DNA from: Bacteroidetes bacterium SW_11_45_7
GTDB lineage: Bacteria > Bacteroidota > Bacteroidia > Chitinophagales > SW-11-45-7
Assembly (NCBI GenBank): GCA_003022985.1
Contig: PXTV01000033.1
Coordinates: forward strand, 2,371-10,368
DNA: 7,998 nucleotides
Direction of reading: 5' to 3'
How positions within the stretch are numbered: the stretch's first letter is position 1; the number at the start of each line of letters is the position of its first letter. Below the pieces are notes generated by a model, which was given only the letters and a program-made list of their open reading frames with translations, did no database searches and was not told the DNA's origin. The translations under genes were made by a program, and so were the position numbers. Below are positions 1 through 5,792 of the stretch, piece after piece.

Positions 1-1
1 A

Positions 2-229
2 GTCTATCCCGAAAGCGCTCCACAGATATTGCTAAACATCTTTTTTATTGTGGCCACTCTGCTAAAAGGCTTTTTTATTGTTGCCGAATTCATGCACTTG
101 AGGTTTGAATTCCGTGCCTTAACAATAACCATTTTAGCCCCAACAGCCTTTTTAATATGGTTTATCATCGCCTTTTTATGGGAGGGAGCCTCATGGTTGA
201 ACTTGCGAGAAGTGTGGTCGTATTTTTAA
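2..229 (+). CDS. Cytochrome c oxidase subunit IV family protein (3' part only)
   Basis: The open frame runs in from the window edge and gives 75 C-terminal residues, so the start lies outside. It shows two hydrophobic segments, at about residues 9-29 and 37-60 of the visible part. Between them is the stretch FFIVAEFMHLRFE, and after them LWEGASWLNL. This matches the small prokaryotic subunit IV of haem-copper oxidases (COX4/CyoD-like family, usually about 100-120 residues), an inner-membrane accessory subunit that supports oxidase assembly. In Bacteroidota this gene usually closes the row of oxidase structural genes. Here the next genes, SCO and DUF420, are oxidase assembly factors, which supports the call. 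An internal TTG at 29 is not the true start, because coding similarity continues upstream of it. Family assignment is fairly sure. Whether the oxidase is a cytochrome c or quinol type cannot be told from this fragment. Confidence 0.82.
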   Translation, partial: VYPESAPQILLNIFFIVATLLKGFFIVAEFMHLRFEFRALTITILAPTAFLIWFIIAFLWEGASWLNLREVWSYF

Positions 230-265
230 ACATAAGACCTTTCAGGAACGTTTTAATTAAATGAA

Positions 266-305
266 AGCTTAATAATTGGTGTCAATTCTTGAGCTGTTGC
301 TTTTT
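266..305 (+). terminator. Hairpin plus T-tract after the oxidase subunit IV gene
   Basis: Bases 266-278 pair with 283-295 around a GTGT loop. This gives 12 base pairs, including one G-U, with one T/C mismatch at 273/288. A run of five T follows at 301-305, separated from the stem by GTTGC. It resembles an intrinsic terminator or attenuator between the oxidase structural genes and the SCO/DUF420 assembly genes. The stem is only moderately GC-rich and the T-tract is displaced by five bases, so termination may be partial. Confidence 0.45.
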
Positions 306-324
306 AATCGTACCACTTGATTTG
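297..324 (+). promoter_or_regulatory. Possible Bacteroidota-type promoter for the SCO gene
   Basis: TTG at 297-299 is followed after 17 bases by TTGATTTG at 317-324. That differs at one conserved position from the Bacteroidota -7 box TAnnTTTG, and the spacing lies within the range known for the phylum. A transcript would begin near 330, just upstream of the ATG at 347. It sits directly after the hairpin at 266-305, which would fit independent expression of the assembly genes. The match is imperfect and could be chance. Confidence 0.28.
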
Positions 325-346
325 ATACAGTGGGGGCTTCTATTCT

Positions 347-1066
347 ATGGCTTTTTACCCCGGGCAAAAAAATATTTTAGCAGCAATAATCGCTGTTCTC
401 ATCCCCGTCCTTTTTTTTCTCTACTTCTACAACTTCAAATCGCCAGACGGAATAAAGGAAATCCCCAAGTATAAACCCACGGGTATCGATTCGTCAAAAC
501 GCGGGGATGGCCATCCTGCCAATGATACCATTTATCATAAGGTTCCTCCCTTTGCATTTGTAGCTCATACAGGCGATACAGTCACCCATCGCGATTTCCG
601 TGGCCATATAACGGTTGCCAATTTTTTCTTTATTTCCTGCCCCACCATTTGCCCTCAGATGATGGAAAGCCTTGAAAGCGTCCAAAATGCTTTTTACAAG
701 GATGATGTAGTGAAAATCATCTCCCATACTGTCGATCCTGAACACGATACTGTGGAGGCGCTCCGCAAATATGCCCTGAAGCATGATGCAAAAGAGGGAA
801 AGTGGTACATGGTTACAGGAACCAGGGACTCCATTTACGACATTGCACGGTGGGGCTATTTTGTCACTGCCGAACAGGGCAGCGGACCACCAACAGGATT
901 TGTCCACAGTCCCAACTTGGTGTTGGTAGACAAGAAAGGCGTCATACGCGGCTATTACGATGGTACCAAAGAGGAAGAAGTGAATGAGTTAGTAAGAAAT
1001 ATCGGCTATCTCAAGATGCGTTATGAACAACAACGTCTGGAGAAAGAAAGGCAAAAGCGACAATGA
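347..1066 (+). CDS. SCO1/SenC-type copper chaperone for cytochrome oxidase assembly
   Basis: The 239-residue protein has one N-terminal membrane anchor (about residues 9-29) and a thioredoxin-like domain facing the periplasm. The copper-binding signature SCPTICPQM places the two cysteines at C98 and C102. The third SCO ligand is H187, in GFVHSPN. The motif SHTVDPEHDT (126-135) is also typical of SCO proteins. SCO proteins bind Cu and reduce or metallate the CuA site of oxidase subunit II; their thiol pair can also work in redox. All ligands are present, so the protein should be functional. The ATG at 347 is the first possible start, since an in-frame TGA lies at 323-325; the only SD-like sequence is the run of G at 332-336. 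The C-terminus is a basic, probably helical tail (about 222-239). The last codons overlap the next gene by ATGA, which suggests translational coupling with the DUF420 gene. Confidence 0.93.
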   Translation: MAFYPGQKNILAAIIAVLIPVLFFLYFYNFKSPDGIKEIPKYKPTGIDSSKRGDGHPANDTIYHKVPPFAFVAHTGDTVTHRDFRGHITVANFFFISCPTICPQMMESLESVQNAFYKDDVVKIISHTVDPEHDTVEALRKYALKHDAKEGKWYMVTGTRDSIYDIARWGYFVTAEQGSGPPTGFVHSPNLVLVDKKGVIRGYYDGTKEEEVNELVRNIGYLKMRYEQQRLEKERQKRQ

Positions 1067-1584
1067 AAAAAGAGAACCTCATCCCGTTAATCGTTATTGT
1101 GTCGGCACTTGTGCCTGCTCTTGTTGCTGTTTTGTATTTTGTGTCCGTACCTAAAATCAACCTCGGCTTCGATCTCATTTGGTTTCCCCGCTTTAATGCC
1201 ATTATGAACACGCTTACGACTCTAATGTTGGTTCTTGGTCTCATTTTTATAAAGCGCAAGCAAATCGTTGCCCATAAATACTGCATGACAACGGCCATTA
1301 TACTTTCTGTGCTATTTCTTTTATCCTATGTAACCTATCACTCAATGGCTGAATCCACTTCCTTTGGCGGGGAAGGCGTGCTACGTTACATCTATTATTT
1401 TGTACTGATCACCCATATTGTGCTTGCTGCTGTTATTGTCCCTTTGGTGTTGGTTACGTTTGTACGGGCGTTGATGGAAGATTTTGCCAGGCACCGCAAA
1501 ATTGCTCGCTGGACGTTGCCATTATGGCTCTATGTTACTGTTACCGGTGTTTTGGTTTTTTTGATGATCAGTCCGTATTATTGA
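1063..1584 (+). CDS. DUF420 membrane protein, CtaM-like oxidase assembly factor
   Basis: This is a 173-residue integral membrane protein with five predicted helices, at about residues 6-28, 46-64, 76-94, 112-135 and 152-170. The C-terminal signature with RHRKIARWTLPLWLYV and VTGVLVFLM is characteristic of DUF420. Histidines H71, H93, H118 and H144 sit at or near membrane segments and could bind metal or haem. Known DUF420 members include staphylococcal CtaM, which is needed for activity of a haem-copper oxidase, and B. subtilis YozB. By analogy this protein helps mature the oxidase encoded just upstream; that role is inferred here. The start ATG overlaps the SCO stop codon (ATGA at 1063-1066), so the two are probably co-translated and needed in similar amounts. 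The family call is strong. The molecular function is not established even for the better-studied members. Confidence 0.88.
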   Translation: MKKENLIPLIVIVSALVPALVAVLYFVSVPKINLGFDLIWFPRFNAIMNTLTTLMLVLGLIFIKRKQIVAHKYCMTTAIILSVLFLLSYVTYHSMAESTSFGGEGVLRYIYYFVLITHIVLAAVIVPLVLVTFVRALMEDFARHRKIARWTLPLWLYVTVTGVLVFLMISPYY

Positions 1585-1585
1585 T

Positions 1586-1594
1586 AAAAGGAAG
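1586..1594 (+). promoter_or_regulatory. Shine-Dalgarno sequence of the SnoaL-like gene
   Basis: AAAAGGAAG directly follows the DUF420 stop codon and is one of the better SD-like sequences in the window. Its spacing is about 4-5 bases to a TTG at 1598 and about 12-14 bases to the ATG at 1607, so it does not settle which start is used. It supports reading this gene as the third member of the SCO-DUF420 transcript. Confidence 0.45.
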
Positions 1595-1606
1595 TAATTG
1601 GTCCTG

Positions 1607-2023
1607 ATGTCCGATCAAGAGATAACGAGGCTCGCAGCGGAATATATGCAGATCTGGTCTGCCGGGCAGGAAGATTTGCTCAATCAATACGCATCATCCA
1701 ATATAGAGGTTGAATACACTCATTTCGACAAGGTCTATCGGGGCATTGAGGACTATAAGCAAATGCTGGTAATGACCCACAACTATTTCCCCGATATGGT
1801 CATTTCGGTCAATGACGTGATACCCGCTGCCAATCGGGCAACTGTTGACTGGATGTATTCAGGCACCCATCAAAGCGGTTATCTTTTCGGTGTTGAGGCG
1901 TCAGGACAAACCGTACGGGTTCACGGATTAACTGTTCTCAATTTTCAAGATGGCAAAGTGATAAAAGAAAAAGGCCTCGTTGATAATTTGGCTTTGATGA
2001 TGCAGTTGGGTGTTTTTTCATAA
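1607..2023 (+). CDS. SnoaL-like / ester-cyclase-type protein of the NTF2 fold
   Basis: The protein is 138 residues from the ATG at 1607, or 141 from the TTG at 1598 with better SD spacing. It has the plan of SnoaL-like polyketide cyclase or 'ester cyclase' proteins. There is an N-terminal helix pair, then YRGIEDYKQML (44-54) and NYFPDMVISVNDVI (59-72). The hallmark GTH (86-88) is followed by GxxxxGQTVRVHGLTVLNFQDGKVI (95-119) and a final D126 ... LALMMQLG. The fold is a small cone-shaped alpha+beta barrel with a pocket, used by cyclases, isomerases and ligand-binding proteins. There is no signal peptide, so it is cytoplasmic. It lies 22 bases after the DUF420 gene and is likely co-transcribed with it, but nothing known links the family to oxidase assembly. 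The substrate is unknown and a catalytic role is unproven. Confidence 0.72.
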   Translation: MSDQEITRLAAEYMQIWSAGQEDLLNQYASSNIEVEYTHFDKVYRGIEDYKQMLVMTHNYFPDMVISVNDVIPAANRATVDWMYSGTHQSGYLFGVEASGQTVRVHGLTVLNFQDGKVIKEKGLVDNLALMMQLGVFS

Positions 2024-2034
2024 AATACCTTCAC

Positions 2035-2097
2035 AAAAAAGAACTTTGTTTTGTTCATTTTTTTAAAACCTGAACAATAGGGGGGAAGGCAATGTTC
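2035..2097 (+). promoter_or_regulatory. Leader with overlapping inverted repeats before the CxxC membrane protein gene
   Basis: Four GAAC/GTTC half-sites alternate in direction. GAAC at 2041-2044 can pair with GTTC at 2053-2056, flanked by an A-run and followed by seven T (2058-2064), which resembles a weak terminator. TTGTTCA at 2051-2057 is a perfect inverted match to TGAACAA at 2071-2077. GAACA at 2072-2076 also matches TGTTC at 2093-2097. Each pairing excludes its neighbour. The last hairpin would hold the purine-rich run at 2080-2089 in its loop. This could be an operator with repeated half-sites or an attenuator. The stems are short, so it may be chance in AT-rich sequence. Confidence 0.3.
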
Positions 2098-2103
2098 TAA
2101 ATA

Positions 2104-2124
2104 ATGAGAATGCCAAGATCATGA
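2104..2124 (+). other. Possible leader mini-ORF overlapping the CxxC gene start
   Basis: A six-codon frame (MRMPRS, then TGA) ends so that its TGA overlaps the ATG of the CxxC gene, as ATGA at 2121-2124. An even shorter frame, ATG TTC TAA, lies at 2092-2100. The only strong purine-rich SD candidate, GGGGGGAAGG at 2080-2089, sits before these mini-frames and is 31 bases from the ATG at 2121. Ribosomes could therefore load upstream and restart at 2121. Such short frames also arise by chance, so the call is tentative. Confidence 0.25.
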
Positions 2125-2405
2125 AAAAAGCACTCTTCATCCTACCCATTCTCTTATTGTTGGCGGCAATAGTGTATGAACCTGCCTATAGCCAGTGCGC
2201 TATGTGTAAAGGTGCTGCTGAAACCTCTGTGCAAGAAGGCAGTCAGGATGCGAGTGGATTGAACTTTGGCGTGTTATATCTCTTTATGACACCTTACTTA
2301 CTGGTGCTTACCATTGGAGGGTTATGGTACTGGAACTACCGCAGGAATAAAAAGTTTGCCGAGCGGAGAAGCTATATGATGGATGAGGTAAATGATATTA
2401 CTTAG
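2121..2405 (+). CDS. Small CxxC membrane protein of unknown function
   Basis: The 94-residue protein starts with a signal peptide-like segment (about residues 1-24). Directly after it comes QCAMCKGAAE, with cysteines C26 and C29. A second hydrophobic helix spans about residues 48-70, and the basic tail (RRNKKFAERR) should be cytoplasmic. If signal peptidase cuts near residue 24, the CxxC pair lies almost at the new N-terminus, in the periplasm. I recall similar short 'QCAMC' proteins annotated as hypothetical in Bacteroidota, some near oxidase genes, but cannot verify this here. The CxxC pair could bind copper or haem or act in thiol exchange, perhaps with SCO; that is inference from context. 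It does not fit a lipobox, because the residue before the first Cys is Gln. The start lacks a close SD. It is overlapped by ATGA with a six-codon upstream frame at 2104-2124. Confidence 0.75.
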   Translation: MKKALFILPILLLLAAIVYEPAYSQCAMCKGAAETSVQEGSQDASGLNFGVLYLFMTPYLLVLTIGGLWYWNYRRNKKFAERRSYMMDEVNDIT

Positions 2406-2493
2406 TGCGAATTCTCCCTTACTTCTATTACCGCCTCATGTCGTTCAGCTTTTCTTTTGCCCATTTTGATTTCCCCTTCGATTGCGAATCTTG

Positions 2494-2501
2494 TACATTT
2501 G
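2494..2501 (+). promoter_or_regulatory. -7 box (TACATTTG) before the PKD lipoprotein gene
   Basis: TACATTTG matches the Bacteroidota -7 consensus TAnnTTTG exactly. A TTTTG at 2464-2468 could serve as the -33 element, but the 25-base gap is longer than usual. Transcription from here would begin near 2507, at or just after the ATG at 2506. That would make the ATG at 2512 the usable start on a nearly leaderless message. Either the box is a chance match or the start should be moved by two codons. Confidence 0.35.
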
Positions 2502-2505
2502 CTAC

Positions 2506-3090
2506 ATGAGTATGCTACTAGGTAAACGAAAAGCGCGCTTCATACCTTTATGTTTTATTGTTGGAACTCTTTTGTTAGTAGCTGGCTGTAAAAAAGATTT
2601 CCAACCTGAGGCATGTTTCACAACATCGAACAACCAATACACCATCTACGATAACATCGAATTCGATAATTGCACAAGCGAAGGCAGTACGTATAAGTGG
2701 GATTTCGGGGATGGTTCCACTTCAACCCAGATCAACCCTGTGCACAAATACGATCAGCCCGGTGAGTACCGTGTGTCGATGAAAGCCTCATCAAAGAATG
2801 ATGAATTCCAGGACTTTTCCTATAAAGTATTGGAAATCCTGGAGCCGGTGGTTGGATTATGGCGTGTGGATTATGTGGAACACACGTGCGATTACCGTTT
2901 TAACATAGGCAATACCGATGATCAAGGGGAATGGTCTTACAATCAAACCTCTTTGGATTTGGCCGATACGACCTACCAGGTTGAAACATTAAACGAAGAG
3001 GAAATGGTGTTAATGCGCGAGTTGCCGTCTGATGATCAATGCCCTGTTGGTAGTGAGAAGCAGTATTTCTTAACGCGTCAGACGAATTAG
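2506..3090 (+). CDS. PKD-domain lipoprotein, function unknown
   Basis: The 194-residue protein has a basic N-terminus (GKRKAR), a hydrophobic stretch, and the lipobox VAGC with C28 as the lipidated residue. The aspartate at +3 (CKKD) does not clearly fix inner- or outer-membrane sorting in this phylum. Residues about 36-112 form a PKD domain, shown by YKWDFGDGS (63-71), NPVHKY (77-82) and PGEYRVSM (85-92). PKD domains are Ig-like modules for surface protein or carbohydrate contact. The C-terminal part (about 116-190), starting GLWRVD, resembles the small lipocalin-like beta-barrels found in Bacteroidota lipoproteins, but this match is weak. Cys 128 and Cys 179 could form a disulfide. The ATG at 2506 is preferred over the TTG at 2482; the ATG at 2512 is also possible. 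The gene converges on ispG with 24 bases between stop codons. No catalytic motif is seen. Confidence 0.8.
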   Translation: MSMLLGKRKARFIPLCFIVGTLLLVAGCKKDFQPEACFTTSNNQYTIYDNIEFDNCTSEGSTYKWDFGDGSTSTQINPVHKYDQPGEYRVSMKASSKNDEFQDFSYKVLEILEPVVGLWRVDYVEHTCDYRFNIGNTDDQGEWSYNQTSLDLADTTYQVETLNEEEMVLMRELPSDDQCPVGSEKQYFLTRQTN

Positions 3091-3114
3091 AGTGGGTAAG
3101 AAATGACGAAACGG

Positions 3115-5061
3115 TTAATTTTCCTCCCGTTCGCGCCACAGGCCATCTTCCTTAATGAGTTCGATCAGCTCATCGACAGCTACACTTGCATCCACACCCT
3201 GTTTAACGATTTCTTTCCCGCGGTATAATGTCACTTTGCCTTTACCACTTCCTACATAGCCGTAATCCGCATCAGCCATTTCGCCCGGCCCATTCACAAT
3301 ACAACCCATAATGGCAATCTTAACACCTTTGAGGTGGTCGGTCCGCTCGCGTACTTTGGCAGTAGTTTCCTGAAGATCGAACTGCGTGCGCCCACAAGAG
3401 GGACACGAGATGAAATCCGTGCGGAAGATCCTCATCCGGCTCGATTGCAGAATACCGAAAGCCACAGCGTTGAGCCATTCAGTGTTGCGCTCGGGTGCTT
3501 GAAGCATTACGCCATCACCAAACCCATCGATCAAGAGGCCGCCAATGTCAGTAGCACCGTAAAGAAGCAGCTGATCTTCATCAAGCCCGTTGTAGTTGCG
3601 CTTCACAATAACGGGATGGTGAATGTCGTGCAGCTCGAGCTCGAAGAACAAGCGCCTGAGTTCGGCCATAGCGTTTGCGTTGTCTGTTTTGGCTACCAAT
3701 GCTATGGTTGTATTGTCCTGAATAGAGGCGAGGAATGAGGGTGTTAGGTCATCAAGTGTTACTTCCACAAAATTCAAGGTAGGCGAAAGGTGCTCAGCCT
3801 CAATAAATCGCTCAGCATCGATCAGCGGATAATGATTTCTCTCCTGTGAGCTACTCAGCCAGGCATCGTAGTCTTGCACAATGTTGAGCTCTTCAGGTAG
3901 TGGAAATTCTACATGCTGATGGCCCACATACACATAATCGCCAGCTGTTTCCTGAACTTTCCACTTACCGGCAGGACGGTTGAACAAGTACCCACCAGCT
4001 GCAAGGTCTTCTTCGAATTTGAGCGTTTTTTGGCTGAGGTCAGTGACAACCACAGGCACATTGTTGCTCCCCATGTTCGCCACCTCTGTAGAACTCCGCT
4101 TTTGCGTGTTGAAAGGATCAAAAGGCGGCTCGTCTATGGGGGGAATTGGCTCATGAGAGGGACGCTGATCGTAACGGTTGACGAGGGTTTGACAAACCGG
4201 CACCTCTTTTTCCGGTTCTTCCGTAAGCGATACGCGGACAGTATCGCCAATGCCATCTTCCAGTAGCGTGCCCATACCCATTGCCGATTTCAGACGGCCG
4301 TCTTCCCCTTCACCGGCTTCTGTTACGCCAAGGTGAATGGGATAATTCATGTTCTCCTGCATCATCTGATGCACCAAGAGCCGGTAGGCCTGAACCATGA
4401 CTTGCGGATTGCTGGCCTTCATGGACAGAACAATATCGTGGAAATCCTCTTCCTCGCAAATCCGCACAAATTCCAGTGCCGATTCCACCATGCCCATCGG
4501 GGTATCGCCAAACCTGTTCATGATGCGGTCGGATAAAGAGCCGTGGTTGGTACCAATGCGCATAGCTGTTCCCTGTTCTTTACAGAGCCGGGCGAGTGGC
4601 GCAAACTTTTCACGGATGCGCTCCAATTCCGCATTGTATTCATCATCGCTCAACTCAAAGACCTGAAAACGTTTTTTATCGGCATAATTGCCGGGGTTAA
4701 CGCGCACCTTTTCCACAATTTGTGCGGCTATTTCAGCAGCATTGGGTGTAAAATGGATATCGGCAATAAGAGGCGTTTGATAGCCGCGCCTGCGGATTTC
4801 GTCCTTGATATTTTGCAGGTTCTCAGCGTCCTTCTTGCTCGGGGCGGTCAGGCGCACGTAGTCAGTACCCGCTTCTATAATGCGGATTGCTTCTTCAACG
4901 GATGCCTCTGTGTCACGCGTATTGGCAGTTGTCATCGACTGCACACGGATGGGATTATCACCTCCCATCGGCACACCGCCAATATCCACTTCACGTGTTC
5001 GGAACCGCGCATATTGCGTAAAGCTATTGCGGTATTGTTTGGTTGCTGTGATTTGATTCAT
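3115..5061 (-). CDS. ispG: 4-hydroxy-3-methylbut-2-en-1-yl diphosphate synthase (IspG/GcpE), long three-domain form
   Basis: IspG converts methylerythritol cyclodiphosphate to HMBPP, the penultimate step of the MEP isoprenoid pathway, in the cytoplasm. The protein has 648 residues. The N-terminal TIM barrel begins with GGVPMGGDNPIRVQSMT (28-44) and includes LIADIHF (98-104) and VRVNPGNY (119-126). The C-terminal reductase-like domain carries the [4Fe-4S] ligands C553 and C556 in ISCPSCGRTQ and C587 in GCIVNGPGE, with the conserved Glu at 594. Between them lies a large insert (about 285-530), the 'A*' domain seen in Bacteroidota, Chlamydiae and plants; the common bacterial form has about 360-400 residues. 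All ligands are present and there is no frameshift. The ATG at 5061 is preferred to the TTG at 5067. The gene lies downstream of the TPR lipoprotein gene with a 148-base gap that contains its own candidate promoter. Confidence 0.97.
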   Translation of the reverse strand: MNQITATKQYRNSFTQYARFRTREVDIGGVPMGGDNPIRVQSMTTANTRDTEASVEEAIRIIEAGTDYVRLTAPSKKDAENLQNIKDEIRRRGYQTPLIADIHFTPNAAEIAAQIVEKVRVNPGNYADKKRFQVFELSDDEYNAELERIREKFAPLARLCKEQGTAMRIGTNHGSLSDRIMNRFGDTPMGMVESALEFVRICEEEDFHDIVLSMKASNPQVMVQAYRLLVHQMMQENMNYPIHLGVTEAGEGEDGRLKSAMGMGTLLEDGIGDTVRVSLTEEPEKEVPVCQTLVNRYDQRPSHEPIPPIDEPPFDPFNTQKRSSTEVANMGSNNVPVVVTDLSQKTLKFEEDLAAGGYLFNRPAGKWKVQETAGDYVYVGHQHVEFPLPEELNIVQDYDAWLSSSQERNHYPLIDAERFIEAEHLSPTLNFVEVTLDDLTPSFLASIQDNTTIALVAKTDNANAMAELRRLFFELELHDIHHPVIVKRNYNGLDEDQLLLYGATDIGGLLIDGFGDGVMLQAPERNTEWLNAVAFGILQSSRMRIFRTDFISCPSCGRTQFDLQETTAKVRERTDHLKGVKIAIMGCIVNGPGEMADADYGYVGSGKGKVTLYRGKEIVKQGVDASVAVDELIELIKEDGLWREREEN

Positions 5062-5099
5062 GAGCAAGAAGCTGTAAGCAAATAGTTTTTCGATTATGG

Positions 5100-5136
5100 A
5101 AAAAACCTATTGAACGAATAGACACCTACAAAATTA
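5100..5136 (-). promoter_or_regulatory. Candidate ispG promoter and 5'-end hairpin
   Basis: Read on the minus strand, TAATTTTG at 5136-5129 matches the Bacteroidota -7 box TAnnTTTG exactly. A TTG lies 25 bases further upstream, slightly too far for an ideal -33 element. Transcription would start near 5122 and leave a leader of about 60 bases. That leader would begin with a small hairpin (CTATT, loop of five, AATAG at 5121-5107), followed by G and six U (5105-5100). The hairpin could protect the 5' end or act as a weak terminator for the upstream TPR gene. The stem has only one GC pair. Confidence 0.38.
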
Positions 5137-5209
5137 CGACAATTAAGGTGCATGCTAAGTTCAATAATGAGCGCTTACATTCCTGTCCATGAGTTGATCC
5201 GAGAAGAGA

Positions 5210-5767
5210 TCAGTTCTGTTTGCTTTCTTGTTTTTGAGAGGTAGCTTTTGCTTCTTGTTCGGACTTTTCAAACTGATCGATAATGTCCTCAGGTGACTTG
5301 CCCAAGTTTTTAAGGGAAAAGCGGGCATCGTTCGCTAAATCATGCTCTGGGTATTTGTCGATAAATGCCTGGTATTTGGTTTTTGCTTTATCCATATTGC
5401 CGATCTCGTTCTCGTAAACAAAACCCTGCAGGAATAAACAATGGGGAGCTTTACGAAAGTCGGGGTGATCGTCCCTGATTTTCTGGTAGATATCCAGCGC
5501 TTTTTTGGGCTCTTCCTTTAATCGGTAGAGATCAGCGGCTTTGAAGAGGTATTCAGGTGCTAAACTGTCGTTTTGGTAATTCTCCGCGAAGGATTGATAG
5601 GCATCGATAGCCTTATCGACCTTTTTTTCCTTAAAGTCCATTTGATCATTTTTCCCGTAGAGCTCTTTTTCTGCTTGCTGAATGGTCTGACGGGCTTCTT
5701 CCTTGGAATTGCAGCCAGCTAAAACAATTGTGAAGAGCATAGCCAGAGACAAAAATCTTATTTTCAT
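5210..5767 (-). CDS. TPR lipoprotein, BamD/YbgF-like
   Basis: The 185-residue protein has a signal peptide ending in the lipobox VLAGC, so C19 should be lipidated and the protein membrane-anchored in the periplasm. About three tetratricopeptide-like helix pairs follow. They are around residues 49-83 (KAIDAYQSFAENY), 86-119 (KALDIYQKIRDDHPD) and 123-156 (KAKTKYQAFIDKYPEHDLA). The repeat style, with 'YQxFxxxYP' helices, matches the BamD (YfiO) and YbgF/CpoB periplasmic families, which bind partner proteins at the outer membrane. The protein is shorter than BamD (about 245 residues), so it should not be named bamD on this evidence. The tail (about 168-185) is rich in Lys, Gln and Ser and probably unstructured. 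The ATG at 5767 was chosen because it places the signal peptide at the N-terminus. A longer frame back to 5860 has no such logic. No good SD or -7 box was seen. Confidence 0.82.
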   Translation of the reverse strand: MKIRFLSLAMLFTIVLAGCNSKEEARQTIQQAEKELYGKNDQMDFKEKKVDKAIDAYQSFAENYQNDSLAPEYLFKAADLYRLKEEPKKALDIYQKIRDDHPDFRKAPHCLFLQGFVYENEIGNMDKAKTKYQAFIDKYPEHDLANDARFSLKNLGKSPEDIIDQFEKSEQEAKATSQKQESKQN

Positions 5768-5780
5768 CGTTGTAATTTTT

Positions 5781-5786
5781 AGAGGG
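5781..5786 (+). promoter_or_regulatory. Shine-Dalgarno sequence deciding the metalloprotease start
   Basis: AGAGGG lies six bases before the ATG at 5793. It favours this start over the TTG at 5703, which would add 30 residues that precede the signal peptide and overlap the opposite-strand lipoprotein gene. Confidence 0.6.
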
Positions 5787-5792
5787 TTCGTT

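Noticed and set aside
40..86. Near-duplicate stretch TTTTTTATTGTGGCC / TTTTTTATTGTTGCC
   Set aside because: It encodes similar hydrophobic residues (FFIVAT and FFIVAE) in the oxidase subunit; explained by membrane-helix composition rather than a DNA repeat element.
494..907. 137-codon open frame on the - strand within the SCO gene
   Set aside because: Antisense to a clear SCO domain including the copper motif; no independent support.
2121..2198. Lipoprotein signal in the small CxxC protein
   Set aside because: The residues before C26 (Y-S-Q) do not fit a lipobox; a standard signal peptide with cleavage near residue 24 is more likely.
3065..3104. Eight-base inverted repeat ATTTCTTA / TAAGAAAT spanning the end of the PKD lipoprotein gene
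   Set aside because: AT-rich arms, 24-base loop and no T-run after either arm; not convincing as a bidirectional terminator.
3334..3738. 134-codon open frame on the + strand opposite the C-terminal part of ispG
   Set aside because: Antisense to the iron-sulfur domain of IspG, with low-plausibility composition and no motif.
4543..5085. 180-codon open frame on the + strand opposite ispG
   Set aside because: It lies entirely antisense to the well-conserved N-terminal part of IspG, has no recognisable domain and no SD. It is a shadow of the real gene.
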